Below, piece by piece: positions 15,418 through 29,210 of a stretch of 64,000 bases of DNA. The stretch is from NCBI RefSeq assembly GCF_029871235.1, contig NZ_SSOM01000085.1, forward strand, positions 169,391 to 233,390. The letters are read 5' to 3'. Source of the stretch: Pseudomonas sp. BN411. GTDB taxonomy: Bacteria; Pseudomonadota; Gammaproteobacteria; Pseudomonadales; Pseudomonadaceae. Both the position numbers and the translations under genes were made by a program. The first letter of the stretch is position 1. Each line of letters starts with the position of its first letter. Below the pieces are notes generated by a model. It saw only the letters and a program-made list of their open reading frames with translations, ran no database searches and was not told the DNA's origin.

Positions 15418-15478
15418 GCAACACGGGGCGCATGATATCCATGTTTTCCCCGTTTGCAAAGCAAAAAATGCAGAAAAA

Positions 15479-15664
15479 TTAGTGGCTTGGTTCCTGGTCT
15501 TTCTCTTTCTGTATGCGCTGGTAGATTTCTTCGCGATGCACGGCAACCTCCTTGGGAGCATTGACACCAATGCGCACCTGATTACCTTTCACGCCAAGCA
15601 CGGTCACAGTGACATCGTCACCCACCATCAGGGTCTCTCCGACCCGGCGAGTCAGAATCAGCAT
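15479..15664 (-). CDS. rsmA: Carbon storage / post-transcriptional regulator RsmA (CsrA)
   Basis: RNA-binding dimer of 61 residues that binds GGA motifs in leader RNAs and blocks translation. The sequence [22 protein letters not shown]... keeps the RNA-contact residues L4 and R44. The start is ATG 15664 with AAGGAG upstream; a longer in-frame start would add 14 residues not found in the family. It sits between tRNA-Ser and lysC as in P. aeruginosa. A GAACTT...GTCAA pair upstream may be an AlgU promoter, linking it to the algU operon in this window. Confidence 0.97.
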   Translation of the reverse strand: MLILTRRVGETLMVGDDVTVTVLGVKGNQVRIGVNAPKEVAVHREEIYQRIQKEKDQEPSH

Positions 15665-15762
15665 TCCTTTCTCCTTACGGATTCGTTTCGGGACAACAGT
15701 CTGCAAAAAAGAAATGGTTACGGCCCCGGCACAGAATTACCGCTGGAGCTTACACCCAAGTA

Positions 15763-15790
15763 TTGACCAGCCCCGGCAAAAGGAAAGTTC
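15763..15790 (-). promoter_or_regulatory. Candidate AlgU (sigma22) promoter of rsmA
   Basis: Read leftward: GAACTT (15790-15785), 17 bases, GTCAA (15767-15763), about 100 bases before the rsmA start. The -35 is a perfect AlgU/RpoE hexamer, but the -10 is only partial. AlgU control of rsmA is reported in P. aeruginosa. Confidence 0.45.
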
Positions 15791-15812
15791 CACCGTAGCG
15801 GCCAAAAACGAC

Positions 15813-15840
15813 AAAAGGCGCGGGATGAGCCGCGCCTTTT
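15813..15840 (-). terminator. Rho-independent terminator of lysC
   Basis: Stem AAAAGGCGCGG (15813-15823) / CCGCGCCTTTT (15830-15840) with loop GATGAG, 10 bases after the lysC stop codon (leftward). Confidence 0.9.
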
Positions 15841-15850
15841 GGAATTTGCC

Positions 15851-17086
15851 TTACTCGCCCTGTCGAGACGGGGCGTCCAGCTCGAACGCGGTGTGCAGCG
15901 CACGGACCGCCAGCTCCAGATATTTCTCTTCGATCACCACGGAAACCTTGATTTCCGAAGTGGAGATCATCTGGATGTTGATGGTTTCCTTGGCCAGGGC
16001 TTCGAACATGCGGCTGGCTACACCCGCGTGGGAACGCATGCCAACGCCGACGATGGAGACCTTGGCGATCTTGGTGTCGCCGATCACTTCACGGGCGCCG
16101 AGTTCGCTAGCGGTCTGCTCCAGTACGCGCTGAGCGTTCTGGTAGTCATTGCGGTGCACGGTGAAGGTGAAATCGGTGGTGTTATCGTGCGCGACGTTCT
16201 GCACGATCATGTCCACTTCGATGTTGGCGGCACTGATCGGGCCCAGAATCTTGAATGCCACGCCGGGGATGTCCGGCACGCCACGGATGGTCAGCTTGGC
16301 TTCGTCGCGGTTGAAGGCGATGCCGGAGATGATCGGCTGTTCCATGGATTCCTCTTCATCAAGGGTAATGAGGGTGCCCGGACCCTCCTGGAAGCTGTGC
16401 AGCACGCGCAGCGGGACGTTGTATTTGCCGGCGAACTCCACCGAGCGAATCTGCAGCACCTTGGAGCCGAGGCTGGCCATTTCCAGCATCTCTTCGAAGG
16501 TGATCTTGTCCAGGCGCTGGGCCTGGGGCACCACGCGCGGATCGGTGGTGTAGACGCCATCTACATCGGTGTAGATCTGGCACTCGTCGGCCTTCAGGGC
16601 CGCTGCCAGGGCTACGCCGGTGGTGTCGGAACCGCCACGACCGAGGGTAGTGATGTTGCCGTGCTCATCCACGCCCTGGAAGCCGGCGACCACGACCACG
16701 CGGCCGGCCTTGAGGTCGGCACGGATCTTCTGGTCGTCGATCTGCAGGATGCGCGCCTTGTTGTGGGCGCTGTCGGTGAGGATGCGCACCTGGTTACCGG
16801 TATAGGAAACCGCCGGCACGCCGCGCTTGATCAGCGCCATGGCCAGCAGGGCGATGGTCACCTGTTCACCGGTGGAGACCATCACGTCCAGTTCGCGCGG
16901 TACCGGCTGCTCGCTGATCTGCTTGGCCAGATCGATCAGGCGGTTGGTTTCGCCGCTCATGGCGGAAACCACGACCACGATGTCATCACCGCCTTCGCGG
17001 AACTTCTTCACCTTCTCGGCCACCTGCTCGATGCGCTCGACAGTGCCGACCGAGGTCCCCCCAAACTTCTGTACGATCAAAGCCAT
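15851..17086 (-). CDS. lysC: Aspartate kinase
   Basis: Phosphorylates aspartate, the first step to lysine, threonine and methionine. The 411 residues begin MALIVQKFGGTSVG; the KFGGTS ATP/aspartate motif is at 7-12. Residues to about 250 form the kinase domain (GRGGSDTTGVALAAAL near 170). The C-terminal part contains two ACT domains for lysine/threonine feedback (about 265-400, for example VSIVGVGMRSHAGVASRMF). Length is standard for the monofunctional class. It lies between alaS and rsmA as in other pseudomonads. Confidence 0.97.
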   Translation of the reverse strand: MALIVQKFGGTSVGTVERIEQVAEKVKKFREGGDDIVVVVSAMSGETNRLIDLAKQISEQPVPRELDVMVSTGEQVTIALLAMALIKRGVPAVSYTGNQVRILTDSAHNKARILQIDDQKIRADLKAGRVVVVAGFQGVDEHGNITTLGRGGSDTTGVALAAALKADECQIYTDVDGVYTTDPRVVPQAQRLDKITFEEMLEMASLGSKVLQIRSVEFAGKYNVPLRVLHSFQEGPGTLITLDEEESMEQPIISGIAFNRDEAKLTIRGVPDIPGVAFKILGPISAANIEVDMIVQNVAHDNTTDFTFTVHRNDYQNAQRVLEQTASELGAREVIGDTKIAKVSIVGVGMRSHAGVASRMFEALAKETINIQMISTSEIKVSVVIEEKYLELAVRALHTAFELDAPSRQGE

Positions 17087-17186
17087 TTCAAAAGCCGCCT
17101 AATCCCGTGAAGGGCGCCCATTAAACAATCAACGCAGAACACTGCCAAGGTCCGCCGGGCGTGGGGCGGACCGCTGGCGGCGGGCC

Positions 17187-19811
17187 TCAGAGGCCCTGTT
17201 CGACGAACGGTGCGGCCAGGGCCAGAGCCTGCTCCAGGGCCGCAGCGTCGGTACCGCCGCCGCGTGCCATGTCAGGGCGACCACCGCCCTTGCCGCCAAC
17301 CGCTGCCGCGGCCTGCTTCATCAGATCGCCGGCTTTGAGTTGGCCGGTCAGGTCCTGGGTGACGCCGGCGACCAGTGTCACCTTGCCCTCCAGCGCACTG
17401 CCGAGCAGGATCACCGCGCGGCCGAGCTTGTTCTTCAATTGGTCGACCAGCGCCAGCAGCGCGTCGCCGTCCAGTCCGTCCAGTCGCGCCGCCAGCACCT
17501 TCACGCCTTTGATATCGATGGCGGAAGAAGCCAGGTCGTCGCCGGCAGCACTGGCCGCCTTGGCCTTGAGCTGCTCCAGCTCTTTCTCCAGCTGGCGGTT
17601 GCGCTCCAGCAGCGCGGACAGTTTGTCCAGCAGGTTGTCGCGGCTGCCCTTGACCAGGCCCGCGGCTTCCTTGAGTTGTTCTTCGGCGCCGTTCAGGTAG
17701 GCCAGGGCAGCAGCCCCGCTCACGGCTTCGATACGACGCACGCCAGCCGCGACACCGCCTTCGCTGGTGATCTTGAACAGGCCGATGTCGCCGGTGCGGG
17801 ATACGTGGGTACCACCGCAGAGTTCGACAGAGAAATCGCCGCCCATGGTCAGAACGCGCACCTGGTCGCCGTACTTCTCGCCGAACAGGGCCATGGCGCC
17901 TTTCGCCTTGGCGGTGTCGATGTCGGTCTCTTCGGTCTCGACTTCGCTGTTCTTGCGGATTTCGGCGTTGACGATGTCTTCCAGGGCCTTCAGCTGTTCA
18001 GGCTTGATGGCCTCGAAGTGGCTGAAGTCGAAGCGCAGGCGCTGGCTGTCCACCAGAGAGCCCTTCTGCTGGACGTGGTCGCCCAGCACGCGGCGCAGGG
18101 CGGCGTGCAGCAGGTGGGTGGCGGAGTGATTGAGGGCGGTTGCCTGACGAACGGTGGCATCCACCTGAGCGGTGACAGCGCTGCCAACGCGAAGGACGCC
18201 GTGATCGACCACGCCGTGGTGGAGGAAGGCGCCACCCGCCTTGGTGGTGTCACGCACGTCGAAACGCAGGCCGCTGGCGGCGATGAAGCCGCAGTCGCCC
18301 ACCTGGCCACCGGACTCGGCGTAGAACGGAGTGCGATCCAGGACCAGCACGCCCTCCTCGCCTTCGGCGAGTTGCTCGACGGCCTGGCCGTCCTTGAACA
18401 GGGCGACGACATTGGCATCGCCGTGGGTGCAGACGTAGCCGGTGAAATCGGTATCGGCGTCGACCTTGACCAGGGCGTTGTAATCCATGCCGAAGGCGCT
18501 GGAGGCGCGGGACATTTCGCGCTGCTTCTCCATCTCGCGCTCGAAGCCTTCCTCGTCGAGGGTCAGGCCGCGCTCACGGGCGATGTCGCCAGTCAGGTCC
18601 ATGGGGAAGCCGTAGGTGTCATAGAGCTTGAACACCACATCACCCGGGATCACGGTGCCGGACAGGCCGGCCAGATCCTGCTCGAGGATGCGCAGGCCCT
18701 GCTCCAGGGTCTTGGCGAACTGCTCTTCCTCGGTCTTCAGCACGCGCTCGATGTGCGCTTGCTGCTGCTTGAGCTCGGGGAAGGCTTCGCCCATTTCGCC
18801 CACGAGGGCTGCGACGATCTTGTGGAAGAAGCTGCCTGTGGCGCCCAGCTTGTTACCGTGGCGGCAAGCGCGACGGATGATGCGGCGCAGCACGTAGCCA
18901 CGGCCTTCGTTGGACGGCAGCACGCCATCGGCGATGAGGAAGCTGCAGGAACGGATGTGGTCAGCCACCACTTTCAGCGACGGGGCGTCGTCATTGGCGC
19001 AGCCGATGGCTTCGGCGGACGCCTTGAGCAGGCTCTGGAACAGGTCGATCTCGTAGTTCGAGTGCACGTGCTGCAGCACGGCGCTGATGCGCTCCAGACC
19101 CATACCGGTGTCCACGCTGGGCGCCGGCAGCGGGTGCATCACGCCGTCAGCCGTGCGGTTGAACTGCATGAACACGTTGTTCCAGATTTCGATGTAGCGG
19201 TCGCCGTCCTCTTCCGGCGAGCCGGGCGGGCCGCCCCAGATTTCAGGACCGTGGTCGAAGAAGATTTCGGTGCAGGGACCGCAAGGGCCGGTATCGCCCA
19301 TGGCCCAGAAGTTGTCGGAAGCGTACGGCGCACCCTTGTTGTCGCCGATGCGCACCATGCGCTCGTGGGGAATGCCGACTTCCTTAGTCCAGATGTCGTA
19401 GGCCTCGTCGTCGCTGGCGTAGACGGTTACCCAGAGTTTCTCTTTCGGCAGCTTCAGCCAGTTGTCGCCGGTGAGGAATTCCCAGGCGTAGTGAATGGCG
19501 TCGCGCTTGAAGTAGTCGCCGAAGCTGAAGTTGCCCAGCATTTCGAAGAAGGTGTGGTGGCGCGCGGTGTAGCCGACGTTTTCCAGGTCGTTGTGCTTGC
19601 CACCGGCACGCACGCATTTCTGGCTGGTGGTGGCACGGGTGTAGGCGCGCTTTTCCAGGCCAAGGAAGCAGTCCTTGAACTGGTTCATCCCCGCGTTGGT
19701 GAACAGCAGGGTCGGGTCGTTGCCCGGAATCAGGGAGCTGGAAGCGACACGGGTATGCCCCTTCTCTTCGAAGAAGCTCAGGAAGGCTTCACGGATTTCT
19801 GCGCTTTTCAT
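17187..19811 (-). CDS. alaS: Alanyl-tRNA synthetase
   Basis: Charges tRNA-Ala. It has 874 residues from ATG 19811 ([19 protein letters not shown]), preceded by GGAAGAA; a more upstream in-frame ATG adds a non-conserved leader. In order: class II catalytic core (motif region [18 protein letters not shown] at about 65-85), tRNA-recognition region, editing domain with zinc-binding [12 protein letters not shown] (about 565) and CGGTH (about 665), and the C-terminal C-Ala domain ([12 protein letters not shown] near 850). Length is standard. Confidence 0.98.
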   Translation of the reverse strand: MKSAEIREAFLSFFEEKGHTRVASSSLIPGNDPTLLFTNAGMNQFKDCFLGLEKRAYTRATTSQKCVRAGGKHNDLENVGYTARHHTFFEMLGNFSFGDYFKRDAIHYAWEFLTGDNWLKLPKEKLWVTVYASDDEAYDIWTKEVGIPHERMVRIGDNKGAPYASDNFWAMGDTGPCGPCTEIFFDHGPEIWGGPPGSPEEDGDRYIEIWNNVFMQFNRTADGVMHPLPAPSVDTGMGLERISAVLQHVHSNYEIDLFQSLLKASAEAIGCANDDAPSLKVVADHIRSCSFLIADGVLPSNEGRGYVLRRIIRRACRHGNKLGATGSFFHKIVAALVGEMGEAFPELKQQQAHIERVLKTEEEQFAKTLEQGLRILEQDLAGLSGTVIPGDVVFKLYDTYGFPMDLTGDIARERGLTLDEEGFEREMEKQREMSRASSAFGMDYNALVKVDADTDFTGYVCTHGDANVVALFKDGQAVEQLAEGEEGVLVLDRTPFYAESGGQVGDCGFIAASGLRFDVRDTTKAGGAFLHHGVVDHGVLRVGSAVTAQVDATVRQATALNHSATHLLHAALRRVLGDHVQQKGSLVDSQRLRFDFSHFEAIKPEQLKALEDIVNAEIRKNSEVETEETDIDTAKAKGAMALFGEKYGDQVRVLTMGGDFSVELCGGTHVSRTGDIGLFKITSEGGVAAGVRRIEAVSGAAALAYLNGAEEQLKEAAGLVKGSRDNLLDKLSALLERNRQLEKELEQLKAKAASAAGDDLASSAIDIKGVKVLAARLDGLDGDALLALVDQLKNKLGRAVILLGSALEGKVTLVAGVTQDLTGQLKAGDLMKQAAAAVGGKGGGRPDMARGGGTDAAALEQALALAAPFVEQGL

Positions 19812-20074
19812 AGGTTCTTCCACGGAAACTGCGGCCACGACGGCGGTGCAAATCGTTATCGGCGAAGGACGGCAAGTGGAAATCGACGAAAAAGCAGCAG
19901 GTTTTCAAGAAAATTCCGGCAGTTCCCGCCTATTTCCAACATTGCGCGCGAAACTCGCAGCCGTCTGGCGACAGGCATACGAATCACCGGCAAAGGGCCG
20001 CATTATATCGGCCCTGCGCCAGCGGGATAGTCTCTTTGTGCGATAGAAGGCGGCTATTTATGCACGCCGTCGAT

Positions 20075-21079
20075 TCAGGCGCGTCGGAATGCCGCGAAAG
20101 CCTCGATTACGCGGGTGATATCGGCGGCCTGCACGTCCAGGTGGGTCACCAGGCGCAGGCGCGCGGCCGGGCTGACGCGGATACCCTGACCAGCGAGGAA
20201 CTCGCCCAGGGCACGAGCCTGATCGCCGATCTGCACGTAGACCATGTTGGTCTGCACCGGCTCGATGTCATAGCCCAGCTCCCGCAGCCCAGCACCCAGG
20301 CGCTCGGCATTGGCGTGATCGTCCGCCAGGCGCTCGACCTGGTGATCCAGCGCATAAAGCCCGGCCGCTGCCAACAATCCGGCCTGGCGCATGCCGCCGC
20401 CGACCATCTTGCGCAGACGCCGCGCCTTGCCGATGAGCCCTGTACTACCACAGAGCACCGAACCCACCGGCGCGCCGAGCCCCTTGGACAGGCACACGGA
20501 AACCGAGTCGAAGTGCTGGGTGATCTCGCGGGCATCCACGCCCTGCTTCACCACCGCGTTGTACAGCCGGGCGCCGTCCAGGTGCAGAGCCAAACCACGA
20601 CGGCGAGTCAGCTCACGCGCCGCAGCCAGGTACTCCAGCGGCAGGACCTTGCCCTGCATGGTGTTTTCCAGGGCCAGAAGACGGGTGCGGGCGAAGTGGA
20701 AGTCATCCTGCTTGATGGCGGCCTCGACCTTACCGAGATCCAGGCTGCCGTCGGCCTCGCCCTCGATGGGCTGGGGCTGGATGGAGCCCAGTACGGCGGC
20801 ACCACCACCCTCGTATTTATAGGTGTGGGCCTGCTGGCCGACGATGTATTCGTCGCCGCGTTCGCAATGGGCCATCAGCCCCAGCAGGTTGCTCATGGTG
20901 CCGGTCGGCACGAACAGCGCAGCCTCGAAGCCCAGTCGCTCGGCCAGGCTCGCTTCCAGGCGGTTCACGGTGGGGTCTTCGCCATAGACATCGTCGCCAA
21001 GCTCGGCGCGCTGCATGGCTTCGCGCATGCCGGCGGTGGGTTGGGTGACGGTGTCGCTGCGCAGGTCGATCAGGCTCAT
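20075..21079 (-). CDS. ltaE: Low-specificity L-threonine aldolase
   Basis: PLP enzyme of 334 residues that splits threonine or allo-threonine into glycine and acetaldehyde. It begins [15 protein letters not shown], the typical family start. The cofactor lysine lies in [14 protein letters not shown] (about residue 193), and [11 protein letters not shown] carries the PLP-contacting aspartate and arginine. It lies between alaS and the arginine succinyltransferase operon. Whether it belongs to either transcript is unclear; 80 bases separate it from astE. Confidence 0.92.
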   Translation of the reverse strand: MSLIDLRSDTVTQPTAGMREAMQRAELGDDVYGEDPTVNRLEASLAERLGFEAALFVPTGTMSNLLGLMAHCERGDEYIVGQQAHTYKYEGGGAAVLGSIQPQPIEGEADGSLDLGKVEAAIKQDDFHFARTRLLALENTMQGKVLPLEYLAAARELTRRRGLALHLDGARLYNAVVKQGVDAREITQHFDSVSVCLSKGLGAPVGSVLCGSTGLIGKARRLRKMVGGGMRQAGLLAAAGLYALDHQVERLADDHANAERLGAGLRELGYDIEPVQTNMVYVQIGDQARALGEFLAGQGIRVSPAARLRLVTHLDVQAADITRVIEAFAAFRRA

Positions 21080-21159
21080 TCCGGGCTCCTTGGATGGGCG
21101 AAGAGCCCGATCCTAAAGCCCGGCGCCATATGGGTACAGGTACAGAAAGGGAAGAATCG

Positions 21160-22158
21160 TCAGACGTCGGCGGGAACGATGAGAATCCCGGCCCGCAGGC
21201 CGTTCTTCACCCTCGGATTGGGGAAGATGATGCGGGCGCCCTGCTCTTCCACGACCCAGCGGGTGCCAGCGATGTCTTCGGCCAGCAGATAGCCCACGGG
21301 CAATTCGCTGAAGTTCTCGATATCTGGCGCCAGGTGCAGTTGGAAGGATTCGCTGTGCTTAATGATCTCGCGCGATACCGAGAACAGTTGCAGCCCGTCC
21401 AGGCTGTCGCCGTCGGTCTTCGGCTCACTCCCTTCGATCAGCGACTTCAGCCGCGTTTCGAGGCGGTCGAGATTGACCTCCTGGTTGCTGCCGAAAGGCC
21501 GTGCCTTGCCCAGCTCCAGGGTAAAGGCCTCTGCATCCAGACTGGCGTAGGTGTAGGAGCTGAAGGTGATACCGGTCTTGTTCTGCAGCAGCACGGCATC
21601 GATGCCGGCGTCCCGCAGACGAGCCAGTTCCTGGCGCGAATGCTCACGCCCCTCCACATAGGGATAGAGGGCGAACTGTTCGATCTTCGAGCCACGGATG
21701 GCGGTGTGCAGGTCGTAATGCAGGCGGGCACGATCGGGCTTGCTGAAGAAGGCAGCGGCGTAGCGCTCCAGCTCTCCAGCGCGCATGGCTTCGAAACCGC
21801 TGGATTCGGCGTGGCGACCATTGAACAGGCGATTGACGTCCTGCTCGACGAAACGCTCCCCGCGACGAATGGCTTCGGGATTGCCCAGCAGGAAGAGAAT
21901 GCGGGCGCGCGGCTTGAGATGTCCCCGGGCGATGGCCTGGACCAGGCGGTCCAGCAGTTCGATCGGAGCGGTTTCGTTGCCGTGCACCCCGGCCGAAAGC
22001 AGCAGGTCGAGCCCGTTGTCTTCGGCGGCCGGCGGGGTGACGTCCAGCGCCCCCTCGCCCAGCCAGTGCAGGCGCACGCCCCCGGATGTCAGCTGGATCT
22101 TCTCGGTCGGCTCGCGGCCGGCGAGGGTCAGTTCGAGCAGTTTTCCGAGGGCTAGCAT
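21160..22158 (-). CDS. astE: Succinylglutamate desuccinylase
   Basis: Last enzyme of the AST arginine pathway; it hydrolyses N-succinylglutamate to glutamate and succinate. The 332-residue AstE/aspartoacylase family protein has zinc ligands H59 and E62 in [13 protein letters not shown] and the later histidine in [11 protein letters not shown]. Also called aruE in P. aeruginosa. It is the distal gene of the leftward operon, 9 bases after the small acidic protein gene. Confidence 0.96.
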   Translation of the reverse strand: MLALGKLLELTLAGREPTEKIQLTSGGVRLHWLGEGALDVTPPAAEDNGLDLLLSAGVHGNETAPIELLDRLVQAIARGHLKPRARILFLLGNPEAIRRGERFVEQDVNRLFNGRHAESSGFEAMRAGELERYAAAFFSKPDRARLHYDLHTAIRGSKIEQFALYPYVEGREHSRQELARLRDAGIDAVLLQNKTGITFSSYTYASLDAEAFTLELGKARPFGSNQEVNLDRLETRLKSLIEGSEPKTDGDSLDGLQLFSVSREIIKHSESFQLHLAPDIENFSELPVGYLLAEDIAGTRWVVEEQGARIIFPNPRVKNGLRAGILIVPADV

Positions 22159-22167
22159 CCTGTTACC

Positions 22168-22458
22168 TCAATCGTGATCGCAGTCGGGACCATGTACATG
22201 GTCATCGTCGTCGCCAGCGGCGTCGGCCGGTTCCATTTCCAGCTCCAGGCTGACCAGGTTGGTGGCCAGCGGACGCAGCAGCAGGTTGGCGTACTCGGTG
22301 TCGTCTTCCTCGACGTCCACACCGATCAGCAGTTGGCCGTTGCCAGCCTGCTGGATCCAGACTTCCTTGCCCTGCCAGACGACGGCAAACCGGGTGCAGG
22401 AGGTTTCGAGCTGGGTGCCGTCGGTATCTTCGAGGATGAGTTGCAGGGCGTCGGACAT
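22168..22458 (-). CDS. Conserved small acidic protein of the AST operon, His/Asp-rich tail
   Basis: Protein of 96 residues between astB and astE, in the position of a conserved operon gene of unknown function in P. aeruginosa. Some databases call such proteins topoisomerase II, with no visible support. The body (about 1-75) is a beta-rich fold with no recognised motif. The tail has a run of acidic residues and HVHGPDCDHD, a plausible metal-binding peptide (three histidines and one cysteine). Spacing to both neighbours is about 10 bases, so it is co-translated with arginine catabolic enzymes. Confidence 0.85.
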   Translation of the reverse strand: MSDALQLILEDTDGTQLETSCTRFAVVWQGKEVWIQQAGNGQLLIGVDVEEDDTEYANLLLRPLATNLVSLELEMEPADAAGDDDDHVHGPDCDHD

Positions 22459-22468
22459 TTCAGGGTTC

Positions 22469-25275
<2,807 letters not shown>

Positions 25276-26298
25276 TTATACGGACTCCTTGGCCGACAGC
25301 GGTACGGCGCGAACCGAAGCGCCGGCGGAGAGTTTCAGGCGCTTGGCGGTCAGCGCATCCACCACCAGGGTGCCGGCCGCCAGGCGGGCCGGAGCGGCGG
25401 TGATGCGGCAGTCTTCGCGCTTGCGGTTGTGAATCAGGAAAGGCGTGGCGTCGTCACCCGGAGTACCGACGGCCAGGACCAGGTTCTGGCTGTCGCGCAC
25501 AGCGCGGATCTTCGACGTTTCGCATTCGATGGCCGGGCCGGCGTCGAAGATGTCGACGTAGCCCTGGTAGCTGAATCCTTCCCCTTTGAGCATGGCCAGC
25601 GCCGGCTCGGTGTCGTTGTGCACGCGACCGATGACGTTGCGCGCGGCTTCGGAGAGGAAGCAGGTGTAGAGCGGGAACTTGGGCATCAGTTCGGCGATGA
25701 ATGCCTTGTTGCCGACGCCGGTAAGGTAGTCGGCGCGGGAGAATTCCATCTTGAAGAAATGCCGGCCGAGGCTTTCCCAGAACGGGGAAACGCCATTGCC
25801 ATCGGACATGCCACGCATCTCGGCGATCACCTTGTCACCGAACAGCTCCGGGAACTCGGCGATGAACAGGAAGCGCGCCTTGGACAGCAGACGACCTTTC
25901 AGGCCGGTACGATGGCCGGCATGCAGGAACAGCGAGCAGAGCTCGGAATTGCCGGTCAGGTCGTTGGCCAGGAACAGGGTGGGAATCTGGCGGTGGATGT
26001 GCAGCTCCTGGGAGGCACTGACGGTCAGGCCAACCCGGTAGTTGTACCAGGGCTCACGCAGGCCCACGGCGCCGGCCACAGCGGAAATGCCGATGACGGT
26101 GCCATCGTCGTCCTCAAGCACGAAGAGGTAATCCGCATCGGCCCGCTCGGCTTCGCCACGGAATGCCTTCTCCGCCCAGCCGACGCGATGCGACAGGCGC
26201 GCCTCATTGGCCGGCAGCGTGGTCAGGCCCGCGCCGGTGCTGCGCGCCAGGTCGATCAGGGCCGGTAAATCGGCGCTGCGTACGGGACGAACGATCAT
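25276..26298 (-). CDS. aruG: Arginine/ornithine N-succinyltransferase, beta (AruG) subunit
   Basis: First step of the AST pathway, succinyl transfer from succinyl-CoA to arginine (and ornithine). Pseudomonads use a heteromer of two related subunits, AruF and AruG. The start is ATG 26298 (MIVRPVRSADLPALI), with GGAGG just upstream, giving 340 residues; a longer open frame runs upstream through a repeat and is not expected to be translated. Shared motifs with AruF include FLANDLTGNSELCSLFL and FPLYTCFLSEAARNVIGRVH. Confidence 0.96.
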   Translation of the reverse strand: MIVRPVRSADLPALIDLARSTGAGLTTLPANEARLSHRVGWAEKAFRGEAERADADYLFVLEDDDGTVIGISAVAGAVGLREPWYNYRVGLTVSASQELHIHRQIPTLFLANDLTGNSELCSLFLHAGHRTGLKGRLLSKARFLFIAEFPELFGDKVIAEMRGMSDGNGVSPFWESLGRHFFKMEFSRADYLTGVGNKAFIAELMPKFPLYTCFLSEAARNVIGRVHNDTEPALAMLKGEGFSYQGYVDIFDAGPAIECETSKIRAVRDSQNLVLAVGTPGDDATPFLIHNRKREDCRITAAPARLAAGTLVVDALTAKRLKLSAGASVRAVPLSAKESV

Positions 26299-26324
26299 AG
26301 TGCCTCCAGAAATTTCGCTCCCTT

Positions 26325-26405
26325 CCGTCCGGGAAGGCAGCCAGGGAGAGGGCTGTGCCCTCATCCGGCCCCATCAGGGGCCACCTCCTCCCGGCGGGAG
26401 GAGGG
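26325..26405. repeat. GC-rich double-hairpin repeat between aruF and aruG
   Basis: The 115-base gap inside the operon contains GGCCCCATCAGGGGCC (about 26367-26382) and a 9-bp stem CCTCCTCCC-GGC-GGGAGGAGG (26384-26404). No T run follows, so it is more likely a REP-like or mRNA-stabilising element than a terminator. Composition resembles the hairpin between iorAB and leucine dehydrogenase. Confidence 0.55.
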
Positions 26406-26413
26406 TCAAAGAC

Positions 26414-27430
26414 TCAAACGGCGATCAGACGGACGCTGGCGCCTTCACCGACACCCAGGGCCTCGGCGGCTTCTTCGCCAAGCACCACTGGCTTGCCGGG
26501 CACCCAGTCGAGTTCGGCGACGATGGCCCGGAAATCCTGCAACTGACCGTTGCACACCAGGTACTGGCGGCCACCCTTGCCCTGCTCGCCCAGCTTCACC
26601 GGCACCATGCGGCTCTGCGCGATGGAGCGGATGCTCGAGGTGCGGGCATGGAGGGTCGGGCCACCATCGAAAATGTCGATGTAGTTGTCGGTCTCGAAGC
26701 CTTCGCGCATCAGGATGTCGAAGGTGATCTGCGCACGCGGGTGCACCTGCCCCATGGATTCCTGGGCTTCATCCGGCAGCAGCGGCACGTAGATCGGGTA
26801 ATGCGGCATCAGTTCGGCGAGGAAGGTGCGGCTCTTCAGGCCGGACAGGCGCTCGGCCTCGGTGTAGTTGAGGTCGAAGAAGTTGCGCCCCACGGCATCC
26901 CAGAACGGCGACTCGCCGTGCTCGTCGCTGTATCCGACTATCTCCACCACTACGGCATCGGCGAAGCGCTCCGGATGGCTGGCCATGAACAGCAGGCGGC
27001 TACGGGAGTTGAGCTCGGCGATGGGGGTGTTCACCAGGTCGCGCTGGACATAGAAGCTGGTCAGCAGGCTGTTGCCGGTCAGGTCGTGGCAGAGCGAGAG
27101 GACGTGGATCTTGTTGTGGATCTTCAGCTCCCGCGAGGCATGCACGAAGGTCTCGTTGCGGAAGCTGTAGAAGGGTTCGGAGAAGCCGGCAGAGGCGACG
27201 ATCGCCGAGCAGCCCGCCAGGCGGCCGGTCGCCGTGTCCTCAAGGACGAAGAAATAGCTCTCTTCGCCGTTGAAGCTCACCTCGGCGGAGAAAGATGCCT
27301 CGGACGCGGCGATCTTCTCGCCCAGCACCTCGGCGTCATCCGGCAACGAGGTGACACCCACGGGGCTATCCGCGGCCAGACGCTGGACTTCAGCGAGATC
27401 GGCCATTTGCGCGGGGCGCATCACCAACAT
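26414..27430 (-). CDS. aruF: Arginine/ornithine N-succinyltransferase, alpha (AruF) subunit
   Basis: Partner of AruG in arginine N-succinylation. The start at ATG 27430 (MLVMRPAQMADLAEVQRLA) gives 338 residues, the length of P. aeruginosa AruF; GGAG lies 9 bases upstream. Motifs parallel AruG: CHDLTGNSLLTSFYVQRDL, LAELMPHYPIYVPLLPDEAQ and TDNYIDIFDGGPTLHA. It follows aruC after 153 bases and precedes aruG after 115 bases that hold a GC hairpin repeat. Confidence 0.96.
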   Translation of the reverse strand: MLVMRPAQMADLAEVQRLAADSPVGVTSLPDDAEVLGEKIAASEASFSAEVSFNGEESYFFVLEDTATGRLAGCSAIVASAGFSEPFYSFRNETFVHASRELKIHNKIHVLSLCHDLTGNSLLTSFYVQRDLVNTPIAELNSRSRLLFMASHPERFADAVVVEIVGYSDEHGESPFWDAVGRNFFDLNYTEAERLSGLKSRTFLAELMPHYPIYVPLLPDEAQESMGQVHPRAQITFDILMREGFETDNYIDIFDGGPTLHARTSSIRSIAQSRMVPVKLGEQGKGGRQYLVCNGQLQDFRAIVAELDWVPGKPVVLGEEAAEALGVGEGASVRLIAV

Positions 27431-27583
27431 GGGGGTCACTCCTTTTTCTTGTTGAAAACTCCGAACGAACCAGTGATTCCATCCGGAGAAAAGCCGGGCC
27501 CCGATGGCCCGCACTCATACATGAATCTGTTCCGTCCCTGGGATCGCAGCGCAGCGCTTCCCTGCGCTGCGTCCAGCAGAGGC

Positions 27584-28904
<1,321 letters not shown>

Positions 28905-28918
28905 GCGAAAACCGGCGC

Positions 28919-28934
28919 TTATGGAAATGCGACA
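28919..28934 (-). promoter_or_regulatory. Additional ArgR half-site upstream of aruC
   Basis: A second perfect TGTCGC-N8-AA unit (leftward 28934-28919), about 50 bases upstream of the paired operator. It has no good partner repeat 21 bases away, so it may be an auxiliary half-site. Confidence 0.5.
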
Positions 28935-29061
28935 GAAAGCGTCGGGAAGGCGCAGTTTAAACGCTGATCGCCGCTGCTATGCACCCGCCGGGAAAATTTC
29001 TCCACGGGGTGACTGGTGGGTATCGGCTGGCAAGCAATGGGTGGTCCGGCAAGGAACACTT

Positions 29062-29190
29062 GTAGGTTGGCGCAGAGCGCAGCGAAGCCCAACAACGGGT
29101 CCACACCAAGCGTTGGGCTTCGTTCCTCAGCACCAACCTACGGGGCAGCTACGCTGCCCTTGGCGAATGAATTCGCCCCCACAAGAAAAG
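29062..29190. repeat. REPIN-like repeat with conserved tail (GTAGGTTGG family, copy 1)
   Basis: Starts GTAGGTTGG and ends CCAACCTAC (29062-29141), with an internal pair GCCCAAC/GTTGGGC. It is followed by a conserved tail reading CGGGGCAGCTACGCTGCCC, then GAATGAATTCGCCCCCACA. The same composite recurs at 45211-45340. GTAG at both ends in inverted orientation is the hallmark of paired REPs. Confidence 0.75.
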
Positions 29191-29210
29191 CAGGAGTGAA
29201 AAGAGAAGGG

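Noticed and set aside
17340..20030. Long rightward frame of nearly 900 codons across alaS
   Set aside because: Antisense to alanyl-tRNA synthetase; Gly/Ala/His/Gln-rich translation with no family motif.
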